DNA of 64,000 nucleotides. It comes from Paenibacillus solani. Lineage in GTDB: Bacteria > Bacillota > Bacilli > Paenibacillales > Paenibacillaceae. How positions within the stretch are numbered: the stretch's first letter is position 1; each line of letters starts with the position of its first letter. The translations under genes were made by a program, and so were the position numbers. A model generated the notes under the pieces. It was not told the origin of the DNA. It did not search any database and saw only the letters and a list, made by a program, of their open reading frames with translations. The stretch lies in the NCBI RefSeq assembly GCF_001277345.1, contig NZ_LIUT01000001.1, positions 576,448 to 640,447 of the forward strand. The letters are read 5' to 3'. Positions 41,853 to 49,023 of the stretch are shown here, piece after piece.

Positions 41853-42728
41853 TTATTGTCCTCCTCGGCTTTTACGGTAGTTTTGAACATTCAGATATGA
41901 TTGCTCCAGACGGGGAACGTATGTTGAGAAATCCCGGCTGGCCATACCCATAAACAGGATATCAATAATATGAAGCTGAGCAATACGTGATGCCATGTCG
42001 CCCCGGCGCATTCCTTCCTCAAGGGAAGAGGAATAGAGGGTGATATCGGCTAAAGCGGAGATGGCACTGCTTCGGTAAGATGTGATGCTGATCGTAAATG
42101 CACCCGCATTTTTGGCGCAAGTCAGGGCATCAATGGTCTCCGGCGTTTCTCCGGAGTACGAAACGGCAACGGCCACATCGTTTGTTGTCAAGGTAGAGGC
42201 TGAGGTAATCTGCATATGGGAATCCGCAAATGCGGTGCAGTTCTTTCCGATACGGATCAGCTTTTGATAGAAATCCTGAGCGACAATCGATGAGGTAGCC
42301 ACGCCGTATAGATCAATGCGCTTCGCTCGGCATAATGCATCCACCGCACGTTCCAGCTGACCCAAATCCAGTAGCTCCGTTGTATCCCGTATGGAAGTCA
42401 GGTGGTTCGATTCGATCGCTTCAACGATACCGGCTAGCGGATTGCCTGCCACAATATCCTGATAACGCGTATTCCCTGTGCGGGAAGCCATTTCGGCATG
42501 TGCGAGCTCAGCGGCAAGCTTGAGCTTAAAATCAGGATACCCTTTACACTGAAAATTCTTACAGAAACGAGTAACTGTCGCAGCGCTAACCTCACACTGC
42601 TCGGCCAGATCTTTAATGCCCATATGCACAATCTCGGATGGAGCTGTCAGAATAAACTCTGCGAGCCGTCGTTCCTGACGGGGCAGGCTTTCCTTTTCGA
42701 CAGAAATAATATGCAAGATTGGTGTCAT
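41853..42728 (-). CDS. MurR/RpiR-family transcriptional regulator
   Basis: A 291-residue regulator. Residues 1-75 are the RpiR HTH ('LPRQERRLAEFILTAPSEIV', 'LAEQCEVSAATVTRFCKNF'). Residues about 120-260 are a SIS sugar-phosphate-binding domain ('RIDLYGVATSSIVAQDFYQK', 'AVAVSYSGETPETIDAL'). RpiR regulators sense sugar phosphates. Here the ligand is probably an amino-sugar phosphate, since nagB and nagA follow at once. ATG 42728 lies 6 bases after GAAGGAGG. Confidence 0.9.
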   Translation of the reverse strand: MTPILHIISVEKESLPRQERRLAEFILTAPSEIVHMGIKDLAEQCEVSAATVTRFCKNFQCKGYPDFKLKLAAELAHAEMASRTGNTRYQDIVAGNPLAGIVEAIESNHLTSIRDTTELLDLGQLERAVDALCRAKRIDLYGVATSSIVAQDFYQKLIRIGKNCTAFADSHMQITSASTLTTNDVAVAVSYSGETPETIDALTCAKNAGAFTISITSYRSSAISALADITLYSSSLEEGMRRGDMASRIAQLHIIDILFMGMASRDFSTYVPRLEQSYLNVQNYRKSRGGQ

Positions 42729-42927
42729 CACAAGCCTCCTTCAGGGTTCCCGGTGAGCTTATTGTTGGGCATATACGGAAGGGACACTGTACTGAAAATA
42801 ATTTTTAAAATGGTGAAAAAATAAAGAAAATAATTTTTACACCCCCATCATAGACCAACCGTCTAGAGGAAGCAAGGAGAAAAATCACCAATACGCGATT
42901 ATTGCCCAATTTGTTTGCTTCTTCCGC

Positions 42928-42957
42928 ACCTTCACCCCTTCTCTGACATAAGATGAG
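42928..42957 (+). promoter_or_regulatory. Sigma-K-like promoter of gerE
   Basis: AC (42928-42929), exactly 17 bases, then CATAAGATG (42947-42955), one base from the sigma-K -10 CATANNNTA. GerE is a sigma-K-dependent gene in B. subtilis. Transcription would start near 42962, about 55 bases before the TTG start. Confidence 0.55.
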
Positions 42958-43017
42958 TTGACTGTATCCCTTAACCTTGTTAGACCACACATACCCAGGC
43001 AAGGAGGGGTGACACCA

Positions 43018-43242
43018 TTGAAGGGGACCGACCATAATAGCAAGTTCTTGTTAACCCACCGTGAACGCGAAGTTTTTGAATTGCTTGTGCAAGACAAAAC
43101 GACCCGCGATATCGCTGGGCAGTTGTTTATTAGCGAAAAAACGGTGCGTAACCACATCTCCAATGTCATGCAGAAGTTAAATGTTAAGGGCCGTTCGCAA
43201 GCTGTCGTTGAGCTGATAAAACTCGGTGAGTTGAAGATCTGA
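43018..43242 (+). CDS. gerE: Late-sporulation regulator GerE
   Basis: A 74-residue LuxR-type HTH protein, the same length as B. subtilis GerE and nearly identical through the core: 'LLTHREREVFELLVQDKTT', 'LFISEKTVRNHISNVMQKL', 'VKGRSQAVVELIKLGEL'. GerE is the last mother-cell regulator, acting with sigma-K on coat and surface genes. I set the start at TTG 43018, 8 bases after AAGGAGGGG, since it gives exactly the GerE length. An in-frame ATG at 42958 would add 20 residues and lies on the predicted promoter. It probably controls parts of the glycosylation island. Confidence 0.95.
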   Translation: MKGTDHNSKFLLTHREREVFELLVQDKTTRDIAGQLFISEKTVRNHISNVMQKLNVKGRSQAVVELIKLGELKI

Positions 43243-43277
43243 CACCATGTTGGTTGCTGCATGAACGAAAGCACAGC

Positions 43278-43323
43278 GAAGCCTTCCTTCCCGGTTGTAC
43301 CGGGATTGAGAAGGCTTTTTTGT
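43278..43323 (+). terminator. gerE terminator (copy 1 of a duplicated segment)
   Basis: AAGCCTTC pairs with GAAGGCTT around an inner CCCGG...CCGGG hairpin, followed by TTTTT. The surrounding segment 43264-43347 is repeated at 44222-44309. Confidence 0.85.
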
Positions 43324-43593
43324 GTGTATCTTAGAACATAGCGTTAGGCTTGACGACTCCGCAGCAGCTGTTCAAATGGATGGACTAACGGCAATGATTT
43401 CAGCGAATGGATTTGGTAGGGCGTCCAAAGCCTATATCATGTATCAGAAAGCAGGAAGTTCCACCATAAAAGGAGTAAACGCTTCTAATCCTGAAACCAA
43501 CTCGTTGACTGTTCGAACTTATTTTTGTCGGGCTCTCTTTTTCATGCGTGGCTTCATTGTGAAGGTTATCGACATCCAGCAGGAAAATATACA

Positions 43594-43680
43594 ACTCGTG
43601 CAAGACAAAACAACCCGCGATATATCGCTGGGCAGTTGTTTATGCGAAAAAACGGTGCGCACCCACATCTCTAATGTAAT
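43594..43680 (+). pseudogene. gerE fragment from a partial duplication
   Basis: This 87-base stretch is a diverged copy of gerE 43084-43170. It starts CTCGTGCAAGACAAAAC and keeps 'VQDKTTRDI' and 'EKTVRTHISNV'. Two bases (AT) were gained near 43621-43626 and two (TA) lost near 43643, so the seven residues between are out of frame and the rest is back in frame ('SLGSCLC' instead of 'AGQLFIS'). Helix-turn-helix residues are therefore destroyed. A 132-codon frame covers it (43322-43720), but its first 90 codons show no family. A possible further scrap (CGTTGAGCT) lies near 43762. Confidence 0.75.
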
Positions 43681-43901
43681 ATATCTTGAAGCACCAAAAA
43701 AACCTATCCATCGAAAATGACTCTTTGTATGGGATAATTATAAAAGAGAGGACTGACATCGTTGAGCTCGGTGTTCCGCCGAAAACAAATCGGCATTCTA
43801 TAGTGTGAGCAAGCACTCGTGAGTAGCGAGACAAATGGTTGGAGTATACAAACAGGAGATTTTCAGAAGTCATGCGACATGGCGGCAAGGTTCTCTAGTT
43901 C

Positions 43902-44138
43902 TTACGACACGAAAATATTCATAATTGAACGAAAGAAAATAGCTGCTCCCACTGCAAGGGCTATAAATCCAATAACACCGAAACGTAATAAATCGGCATC
44001 ATAGTAAATCTCGTCTTCAGGGATATTATTGATCCATCTCACCCAATCAGAATCGGGTTTTAACAAATAAAACAACCCCAGTACGGAAATCAAAAGTCCG
44101 AATAATGTAGTAAATAAATTTAGAACCAGAGCTAGCAT
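43902..44138 (-). CDS. Small membrane protein
   Basis: A 78-residue protein with two hydrophobic spans: residues 1-26 ('LVLNLFTTLFGLLISVLGLF') and about 53-76 ('VIGFIALAVGAAIFF'). A charged loop between them contains 'DSDWVRWINNIPEDEIYYDA'. I chose ATG 44138 because TTGGGGTGATTTTT precedes it. A TTG at 44177 would add 13 mostly hydrophobic residues but has no ribosome binding site. The function is unknown. It sits inside the duplicated gerE segment, between the gerE fragment and the second terminator copy, as if inserted there. Confidence 0.55.
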   Translation of the reverse strand: MLALVLNLFTTLFGLLISVLGLFYLLKPDSDWVRWINNIPEDEIYYDADLLRFGVIGFIALAVGAAIFFRSIMNIFVS

Positions 44139-44221
44139 AAAAATCACCCCAATAAGTAAATACACGATAAATCTCAAAAGTTACCAAATCAAAGGAGCGA
44201 TAAAGGATGACAGCCATTATC

Positions 44222-44309
44222 ATGAAAGAAAGCACGGCAAAGCCTTCCTTCCCGGTTGCCTCGGCATTGAGAAAGCTTTTTTGTGTGTATCTTAGAACAT
44301 AGTATTAGG
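44222..44309 (+). repeat. Second copy of the gerE 3' segment and terminator
   Basis: This segment repeats 43264-43347 with few changes: GAAAGCACGGCAAAGCCTTC, CCTTCCCGGTTG, TTGAGAAAGCTTTTTTGTGT and TATCTTAGAACATAG all correspond. With the gerE fragment at 43594 it shows that gerE plus its terminator was duplicated in tandem and that the second copy decayed and received about 500 bases of other sequence. Confidence 0.8.
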
Positions 44310-44458
44310 TAAATACATGTGATGGTGTTTGTTATGTTTATGATGTTAGTTAAGCAGCAGCCCCATTCTGCCTCAGCCATGACAATTATACATAATTTCT
44401 GTCGTGCTGGTTGCAGATTTACGGGTAATAGTCGTAGAACTTACTTGGAGGTATCCTC

Positions 44459-44666
44459 TTAGTTTCTTAATAGAATAACGATGACTCCAATCGCAATAAA
44501 AAGGATTCCGCCAAATATTCCGCTCTGGCCATTAAACCGTACTTTCTTGTGTTACACTATCATTTTTCGGATGGCGATTTATAAACCTTAGTAATTTAGA
44601 GTTTGGATTCATGTAGTCGTACAGGCCGAAAACAATCATAATGACACCCAGTATTATCATTACCAT
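44459..44666 (-). pseudogene. Small two-span membrane protein gene with one-base shift
   Basis: On the minus strand AAAGGGGAGTTGATGAA leads to ATG 44666 and a 44-codon frame with one membrane span ('MVMIILGVIMIVFGLYDYMN'), stopping at GTTTAA. Removing one T from that TTT continues it into 'NGQSGIFGG' and a second span ('ILFIAIGVIVILLRN') ending at 44459. The interval is 208 bases, one over a multiple of three. A repaired protein would be 68 residues. Function unknown. It could be a true frameshift, a sequence error, or a genuine 44-residue protein. Confidence 0.4.
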
Positions 44667-44961
44667 TTCATCAACTCCCCTTTTTTTGATACGCAAAAAC
44701 AGACCGTTAGTTCCAAAATTTGGTGGTGAAATTTTTGTTTACACTCTTTTGAAAAATCCGATGTGAGCTTCTGAGCATGATGATGCCGTCTGCCATGAAA
44801 GATGATGATATGGTAAAATAATTTGCAACAGTATTAGATGTAGCTATTTTTAGATATGTTAACGTCGCTTATATGCAGATATGAGAATCTTAGGTCGAAA
44901 TTCTATTTTGATTATAGCTATATTGTGCAAATAGTTTGCATGTTGTGGAGGTGAAATAAAC

Positions 44962-45246
44962 ATGGGACCGGTGACTTGGATCTTGGTCGCAGTCGCAGCC
45001 ATAGCTGTTGTTGCCTTAAGCGTATGGGGCTTGTCCAGACGCACACGAGGGAGCAGGCATAACAGTAATGTCATAGATCTGAAATCTAAATTAAAATATA
45101 GCAGAGCAAAAGACGTACAAGCCTGCAGTAAATGCCGCCGGAAGCGTCAAGTGACCTTTTATGCAGATGATTCGGGGGCTGTGCGCGGACTGTGTAACGA
45201 GTGCAAGAAAGAGCTTAGCCAGCATCGGGAATTATATCCCGTCTAG
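44962..45246 (+). CDS. Small membrane-anchored zinc-ribbon protein
   Basis: A 94-residue protein. Residues 4-25 are one membrane span ('WILVAVAAIAVVALSVWGL'), then a basic stretch ('SRRTRGSR'), then a four-cysteine zinc ribbon: 'CSKCRRKRQVTFYAD' and 'GLCNECKKEL', two CxxC pairs about 20 residues apart. The predicted orientation puts the zinc ribbon in the cytoplasm. ATG 44962 follows TGGAGGTGAAATAAAC. Its own terminator follows, so it is monocistronic. I do not recognise a named family. Confidence 0.75.
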   Translation: MGPVTWILVAVAAIAVVALSVWGLSRRTRGSRHNSNVIDLKSKLKYSRAKDVQACSKCRRKRQVTFYADDSGAVRGLCNECKKELSQHRELYPV

Positions 45247-45263
45247 CTGTTCATGGAGATATA

Positions 45264-45312
45264 AAGAGGAAGTGCCAAGGAAAATCACTTGGTTCACTTC
45301 CTCTTTTTTTAT
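45264..45312 (+). terminator. Rho-independent terminator
   Basis: AAGAGGAAGTG pairs with CACTTCCTCTT, followed by a long T-run, with an inner CCAAG...CTTGG stem. Confidence 0.9.
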
Positions 45313-45424
45313 GCAATAAAGTACAAACGCCTAAAAGAGTATAAAAAGTGTCTACTCCCTAACTTCTGCAAGATTGTGTATAGTGAATTACAAGTTCCTA
45401 CAGTCAAAAGGGAGTGTGGTCGAC

Positions 45425-45574
45425 TTGAATAGGATGGGCCAGTTGAATACACCGCGAAATCAGATTTTCCTTGGATTTATGCTGGTGATGATCACCGTGC
45501 TGACATTAGTCGGGGTTTTCGTACGGCATTGCCGCAGGATCGGTAAAAGGTTAAATTTTATAGAATTCATATAG
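45425..45574 (+). CDS. Putative small single-span membrane protein
   Basis: A possible 49-residue protein with one membrane span ('IFLGFMLVMITVLTLVGVFV') followed by a basic tail ('RHCRRIGKRL'). AAAGGGAG lies 11 bases before TTG 45425, and ATG 45434 is an alternative. A terminator follows at 45595, which supports transcription. There is no recognised family, and the call is tentative because of its size. Confidence 0.4.
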   Translation: MNRMGQLNTPRNQIFLGFMLVMITVLTLVGVFVRHCRRIGKRLNFIEFI

Positions 45575-45594
45575 ACTGGATAAGAAAAATAAGA

Positions 45595-45638
45595 ACGAGC
45601 CGTATCGCGGGGAGACCCCGGATCGGCTCGTTTGTTTA
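45595..45638. terminator. Terminator between convergent small ORF and feoB
   Basis: CGAGCCG (45596-45602) pairs with CGGCTCG (45624-45630) with inner GGGG/CCCC pairing, followed by TTTGTTTAT. Confidence 0.75.
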
Positions 45639-45656
45639 TACATATATATCTTTCAC

Positions 45657-47042
45657 CTAAACCCAGCCCAATGCCCGGGCCACCTGTGCAACAAGGAATG
45701 TGACTCCGATGGCGATGGCCGTCGGTATGGCAAAAGACAGGAATGTCCACTTCGCGCTTTTGGTCTCCTTCCAGATGTTCACAAGCGTGGTTCCGCAAGG
45801 ATAGTGGAGCAGCGAGAACAGCATCATGTTCAGTGCAGTCAGCCAGGTCCAGCCTTGGTCCAGAAAGATTTGCTTGAGGGCAAACATATCGGTAACCTCA
45901 GTCAAGGAGCCTGTTGCCAAGTATCCCATCAGCAGGATCGGCAGCACAATTTCATTTGCCGGAAGGCCGATGATAAAGGCCATCAGAATGAAGCCGTCGA
46001 GTCCGAGGGCCCGCGCGAACGGATCTAAGAACTGAACGAAATGAATGAGAATGCTGCTATCGCCAATATAGATGTTGGCAAGGATCCAGGTCAGCACGCC
46101 GGCAGGCGCCGCTACGATTACAGCTCTGCGCAGAACGTAAATGGTTTTATCCAGGGTTGCCCGGAGGATCGTGTTCAGAATTTTCGGTTTGCGGTATGGC
46201 GGCAGCTCCAGCGTGTAGTGAGATGGAATGCCTTTTAATGCTGTTTTGGATAGTCCCCATGATACCGTGAGTGTAACAACGACGCCGATCAGTACCATCC
46301 CCATAACGACAGAGGCTGTTACGAGAGTCTGGGTTCCTCCTGAGAAACCAGCAGCCATAAATAATGAAGCTAACAGGATCAGCGTCGGCCAGCGGCCGTT
46401 GCAGGGCACGAAGTTGTTAGTCAGAATGGCGAGCATCCGCTCGCGTGGCGATTCGATAATCCGGGTCGACATAATGGCCGCCGCATTACAACCGAATCCC
46501 ATTGCCATGGTGAGGGACTGTTTCCCGTGGGCTCCTGTTTTTTTGAACAGACGGTCAAGATTGAAGGCCACCCGAGGCAGATAACCGTAATTCTCCAGCA
46601 GGGCAAAGACCGGAAAAAAGATCGCCATCGGTGGCAGCATCACGCTGATGACCCACGCAGTTCCTCGAAATAACCCGAGTATCAGGATACCATGAAGCCA
46701 ATCAGGAGCATGAATAGCCTGAAAGGCCATCGTCAGGTATCCTTCAATCCAGCCGAAGAAACTTGCCAGCATGGAAGATGGGACATTAGCTCCGGCTATC
46801 GTTAAATAAAAGATGGCGCCGAGCATCGCCAGCATGATCGGAAATCCCCACAGCTTGGAAGTGAAGATGCGGTCCAGACGCTCAGAACGGTAGAGAAGTT
46901 TCCGGTCGGTCACCTTCACAGCGTCGCTGCACAGCTGGCGGGATTTTTTGAATAACTCGCCCACGATGGCTTCCCGAACATCCTCTGCCTGCTCAGCAGG
47001 AATGGTGGCTGTTAGAGCTTCCAAGCGCTTTAGCTGTTCCAA
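45657..47042 (-). CDS. feoB: Ferrous iron transporter FeoB, membrane half (split gene)
   Basis: A 461-residue protein equal to the C-terminal membrane half of FeoB: two nucleoside-recognition/Gate domains ('GFPIMLAMLGAIFYLTIAGA', 'GLFRGTAWVISVMLPPMAIF', 'MGFGCNAAAIMSTRIIESPR', 'LPANEIVLPILLMGYL') with about eight membrane spans. It starts at TTG 47042 inside the end of the GTPase gene, 8 bases after AAGGGGGGA. The 50-base overlap suggests coupled translation. Joined across the G6 run at about 47052-47057 the two frames would give a normal one-piece FeoB, so a single-base shift is the alternative. Confidence 0.85.
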   Translation of the reverse strand: MEQLKRLEALTATIPAEQAEDVREAIVGELFKKSRQLCSDAVKVTDRKLLYRSERLDRIFTSKLWGFPIMLAMLGAIFYLTIAGANVPSSMLASFFGWIEGYLTMAFQAIHAPDWLHGILILGLFRGTAWVISVMLPPMAIFFPVFALLENYGYLPRVAFNLDRLFKKTGAHGKQSLTMAMGFGCNAAAIMSTRIIESPRERMLAILTNNFVPCNGRWPTLILLASLFMAAGFSGGTQTLVTASVVMGMVLIGVVVTLTVSWGLSKTALKGIPSHYTLELPPYRKPKILNTILRATLDKTIYVLRRAVIVAAPAGVLTWILANIYIGDSSILIHFVQFLDPFARALGLDGFILMAFIIGLPANEIVLPILLMGYLATGSLTEVTDMFALKQIFLDQGWTWLTALNMMLFSLLHYPCGTTLVNIWKETKSAKWTFLSFAIPTAIAIGVTFLVAQVARALGWV

Positions 47043-47739
47043 AGGTAATCCCCCCTTTTTGTGAGGCCGATAGTCTGCTTTTTAACGTTGCGATCAGCTT
47101 CTGGTCCCCATCCAGTAAACGAATAGCCAGCCATCTTGCAGGATATTCGCTGCCGAAGATATCTCTTAATTCAGACTCCAGTCTGGCAATTTGAGCTTCC
47201 ATCTCCTCATTGTATTTCATGCGGTAGGGCATGGTCGTAGTCTGTCCTGTGCACATTAGAAGCAGCTGCTCGGACAAGATATCCAGCCCTTCGTTGTTTC
47301 TGGCCGATATCGGAATGACGGGAACGCCGAGATCCTTTGCCAGTTTGCGTGCATCGATTTTGATTCCTTTTTTCTTAGCTTCGTCCATCAGATTTAAGCA
47401 CACGATGACTCTATCGGTCATCTCTAATACTTGCAGTGCAAGGTTCAGGCTTCGTTCAAGGGCCGTAGAATCCAGAACAAGCAGGGTGACATCCGGTTTC
47501 TCAAAAATGATATAATCACGCGCGACTTCTTCATCGGCTGAGTTGGAGAACAAAGAGTAGGTCCCGGGCAGATCGATAAATTGGAAGCGGGTGTCCTGGT
47601 ATTCATAATAGCCCCTAGCGAGATTGACTGTTTTACCGGACCAGTTGCCGGTGTGCTGCTTCAAGCCGGTGAGGGCGTTAAAGAGAGTGCTTTTCCCTGT
47701 ATTCGGATTGCCTGCTAGTGCAATGGTATAAGTTCTCAT
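46993..47739 (-). CDS. feoB: FeoB GTPase half (split gene)
   Basis: A 248-residue protein equal to the N-terminal G domain and helical linker of FeoB. G1 'GNPNTGKST' (9-17), G3 'DLPGTYSL' (55-62), G4 'NLMD' (115-118) and G5 'ISARNNEG'. The linker ends 'WLAIRLLDGDQKLIATLKSR', then about 25 out-of-frame-looking residues follow before the stop at 46993. In standard FeoB the membrane half follows directly. It overlaps feoA by four bases. The protein would power or gate Fe(II) uptake as a separate subunit. Confidence 0.85.
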   Translation of the reverse strand: MRTYTIALAGNPNTGKSTLFNALTGLKQHTGNWSGKTVNLARGYYEYQDTRFQFIDLPGTYSLFSNSADEEVARDYIIFEKPDVTLLVLDSTALERSLNLALQVLEMTDRVIVCLNLMDEAKKKGIKIDARKLAKDLGVPVIPISARNNEGLDILSEQLLLMCTGQTTTMPYRMKYNEEMEAQIARLESELRDIFGSEYPARWLAIRLLDGDQKLIATLKSRLSASQKGGITFGTAKALGSSNSHHSC

Positions 47740-47987
47740 GATGTCATCACCTTACCCCAAATTAACTCGCTTTCTTCTTTTCTTAATGCAATGACGGTAC
47801 CTGCGACTCTATATGAGATGGGATCACCAAGCGGACTGGCTTTAAGTACTTCAATAACAGCCCCCGGGACAAATCCGAGGTCCAGAAGTCGCCGTTTATG
47901 CTCTCCGTGGATATCCACCTGTTCAATCAGAAACTGCTCGCCGAGCGCTGCTTGATGCAAATGCTGTCTATGTTTTGTCTCATCCAT
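47736..47987 (-). CDS. feoA: Ferrous iron transport accessory protein FeoA
   Basis: An 83-residue protein with the SH3-like FeoA fold ('RRLLDLGFVPGAVIEVLKAS', 'GDPISYRVAGTVIALRKEES'). FeoA is a cytoplasmic partner of FeoB. It is the first gene of feoA-feoB(N)-feoB(C) on the minus strand and overlaps feoB(N) by ATGA. The start is ATG 47987 with AGGGAGAGG upstream. I could not find a convincing Fur box in front of it. Confidence 0.9.
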   Translation of the reverse strand: MDETKHRQHLHQAALGEQFLIEQVDIHGEHKRRLLDLGFVPGAVIEVLKASPLGDPISYRVAGTVIALRKEESELIWGKVMTS

Positions 47988-48354
47988 AAAGTTTAACCTC
48001 TCCCTAATAAATTGGGCCGAGCATATAATGTTTCCCTAAAGCAACTTTAGACCTATAGTATGACCGAATCGATGCATTGTCAACTGGATTCAACTGATTT
48101 TTATTATTTTGTTTATAAATTGATCCTGCTATAACTTCATCAATATACGCATGCTAGATAAAGTGTAAGCGTGAGGAAGAGCTGAATTTTGGGTATGAAT
48201 TGAAACAAGAGGTTAAGTACGGTAAAGTGATCTTAAAATAGAGAGTCATCGCTGCCAAAGTACGTTTTTGGGGATAAATCGGACATTATGATAAGGAGCC
48301 TCCTGCTTGGGGCTACTGAGTTCTCCGGTAAATATAAATAAGGGGGATAAACGT
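47988..48354. other. Divergent intergenic region, feoA / metal sensor
   Basis: 367 bases with the promoters of feoA (minus) and the ArsR-type sensor (plus). No gene seen. AT-rich sequence at 48097-48125 could hold feoA promoter elements, but no 7-1-7 Fur palindrome (TGATAATNATTATCA) is recognisable. A good AAGGGGGAT site precedes the sensor. Confidence 0.4.
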
Positions 48355-48660
48355 ATGGAAAAAGAGCACCATGAGCTGCTGCATGAAGAAGAGGCCATGG
48401 AAGCATCACGCCTTCTGAAGGCCATTTCCGATCCAACACGCATCAGGATTCTTCATTTGCTCTCGCAAGAGGAATGTCCTGTCGGCCATATTGCTGAAGT
48501 GCTTGGCATGAGCCAGTCGGCGGTATCTCACCAGCTTAGCTATTTGCGCAGTTTAAGGCTGGTCAAATACCGCAGAGATGGAAATACATATTATTACACC
48601 TATGAGGATGAGCATGTCATTGGGATTTTGCGGCAGGTGCTGGACCATATCGCACATTAG
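48355..48660 (+). CDS. ArsR/SmtB-family metal sensor, CzrA-like
   Basis: A 101-residue winged-helix repressor. HTH 'GHIAEVLGMSQSAVSHQL' (44-61), wing 'RLVKYRRDGNTYYY'. The C-terminal helix carries D85, H87, H98 and H101, spaced D-x-H-x10-H-x2-H, exactly the alpha-5 Zn(II)/Co(II) site of CzrA. The N-terminus is also His/Glu-rich ('EKEHHELLHEEE'). The alpha-3 cysteine pair of ArsR/CadC is absent. ATG 48355 follows AAGGGGGAT; ATG 48307 has no site. No efflux gene lies beside it, so its target is elsewhere or is the divergent feo operon. Confidence 0.85.
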   Translation: MEKEHHELLHEEEAMEASRLLKAISDPTRIRILHLLSQEECPVGHIAEVLGMSQSAVSHQLSYLRSLRLVKYRRDGNTYYYTYEDEHVIGILRQVLDHIAH

Positions 48661-48734
48661 ATATTCTGTTTTTTCATGCTTGACATTCCGCATCTCCGGC
48701 TGTAATGTATGGACCAAATGAATTCCGAGACAAT

Positions 48735-48983
48735 AACGATAATCAAGGACATGAGAGTGCAATGTTCGACGAGACAGAGAAGAAGTCCCCGGCTGAAAGA
48801 CTTCCGCTCGCTAGACTGCACTCTTCCTACCTTGTAGTTGCCCGCTGTCAATAAGCGGTGCCGGTTCGGCCCGTTACTGCCGTATGAAGCATTTTGCGAA
48901 ATAATGGTAAACATGTCTTGCAAGATGGAATCAGGGTGGTACCACGAGCACATTCGTCCCTAGAAGACGAATGTGCTCTTTTT
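48735..48983 (+). promoter_or_regulatory. T-box riboswitch leader of proS
   Basis: The leader carries the T-box sequence AGGGTGGTACCACG at 48933-48946, which pairs with the acceptor end of uncharged tRNA. It is followed by a strong terminator (GAGCACATTCGTC / GACGAATGTGCTC, 48946-48978, then TTTTT). Stem I appears as AGAGTGCA (48754-48761) with TGCACTCT (48817-48824). With prolyl-tRNA synthetase downstream the ligand should be tRNA-Pro. CCN triplets occur in the stem I region but I do not assign the specifier codon. Confidence 0.9.
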
Positions 48984-49023
48984 GCGTACGGCTATTAATG
49001 GATCAAAAAGGGAGTATGAGAAG

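Noticed and set aside
43322..43720. A 132-codon frame covering the gerE fragment as a real gene
   Set aside because: Only the last third resembles GerE, with an out-of-frame block in the middle; the first 90 codons match nothing and no start signal is good.
48097..48125. Fur box in front of feoA
   Set aside because: The sequence is AT-rich but lacks the 7-1-7 inverted repeat of a Bacillus Fur site.
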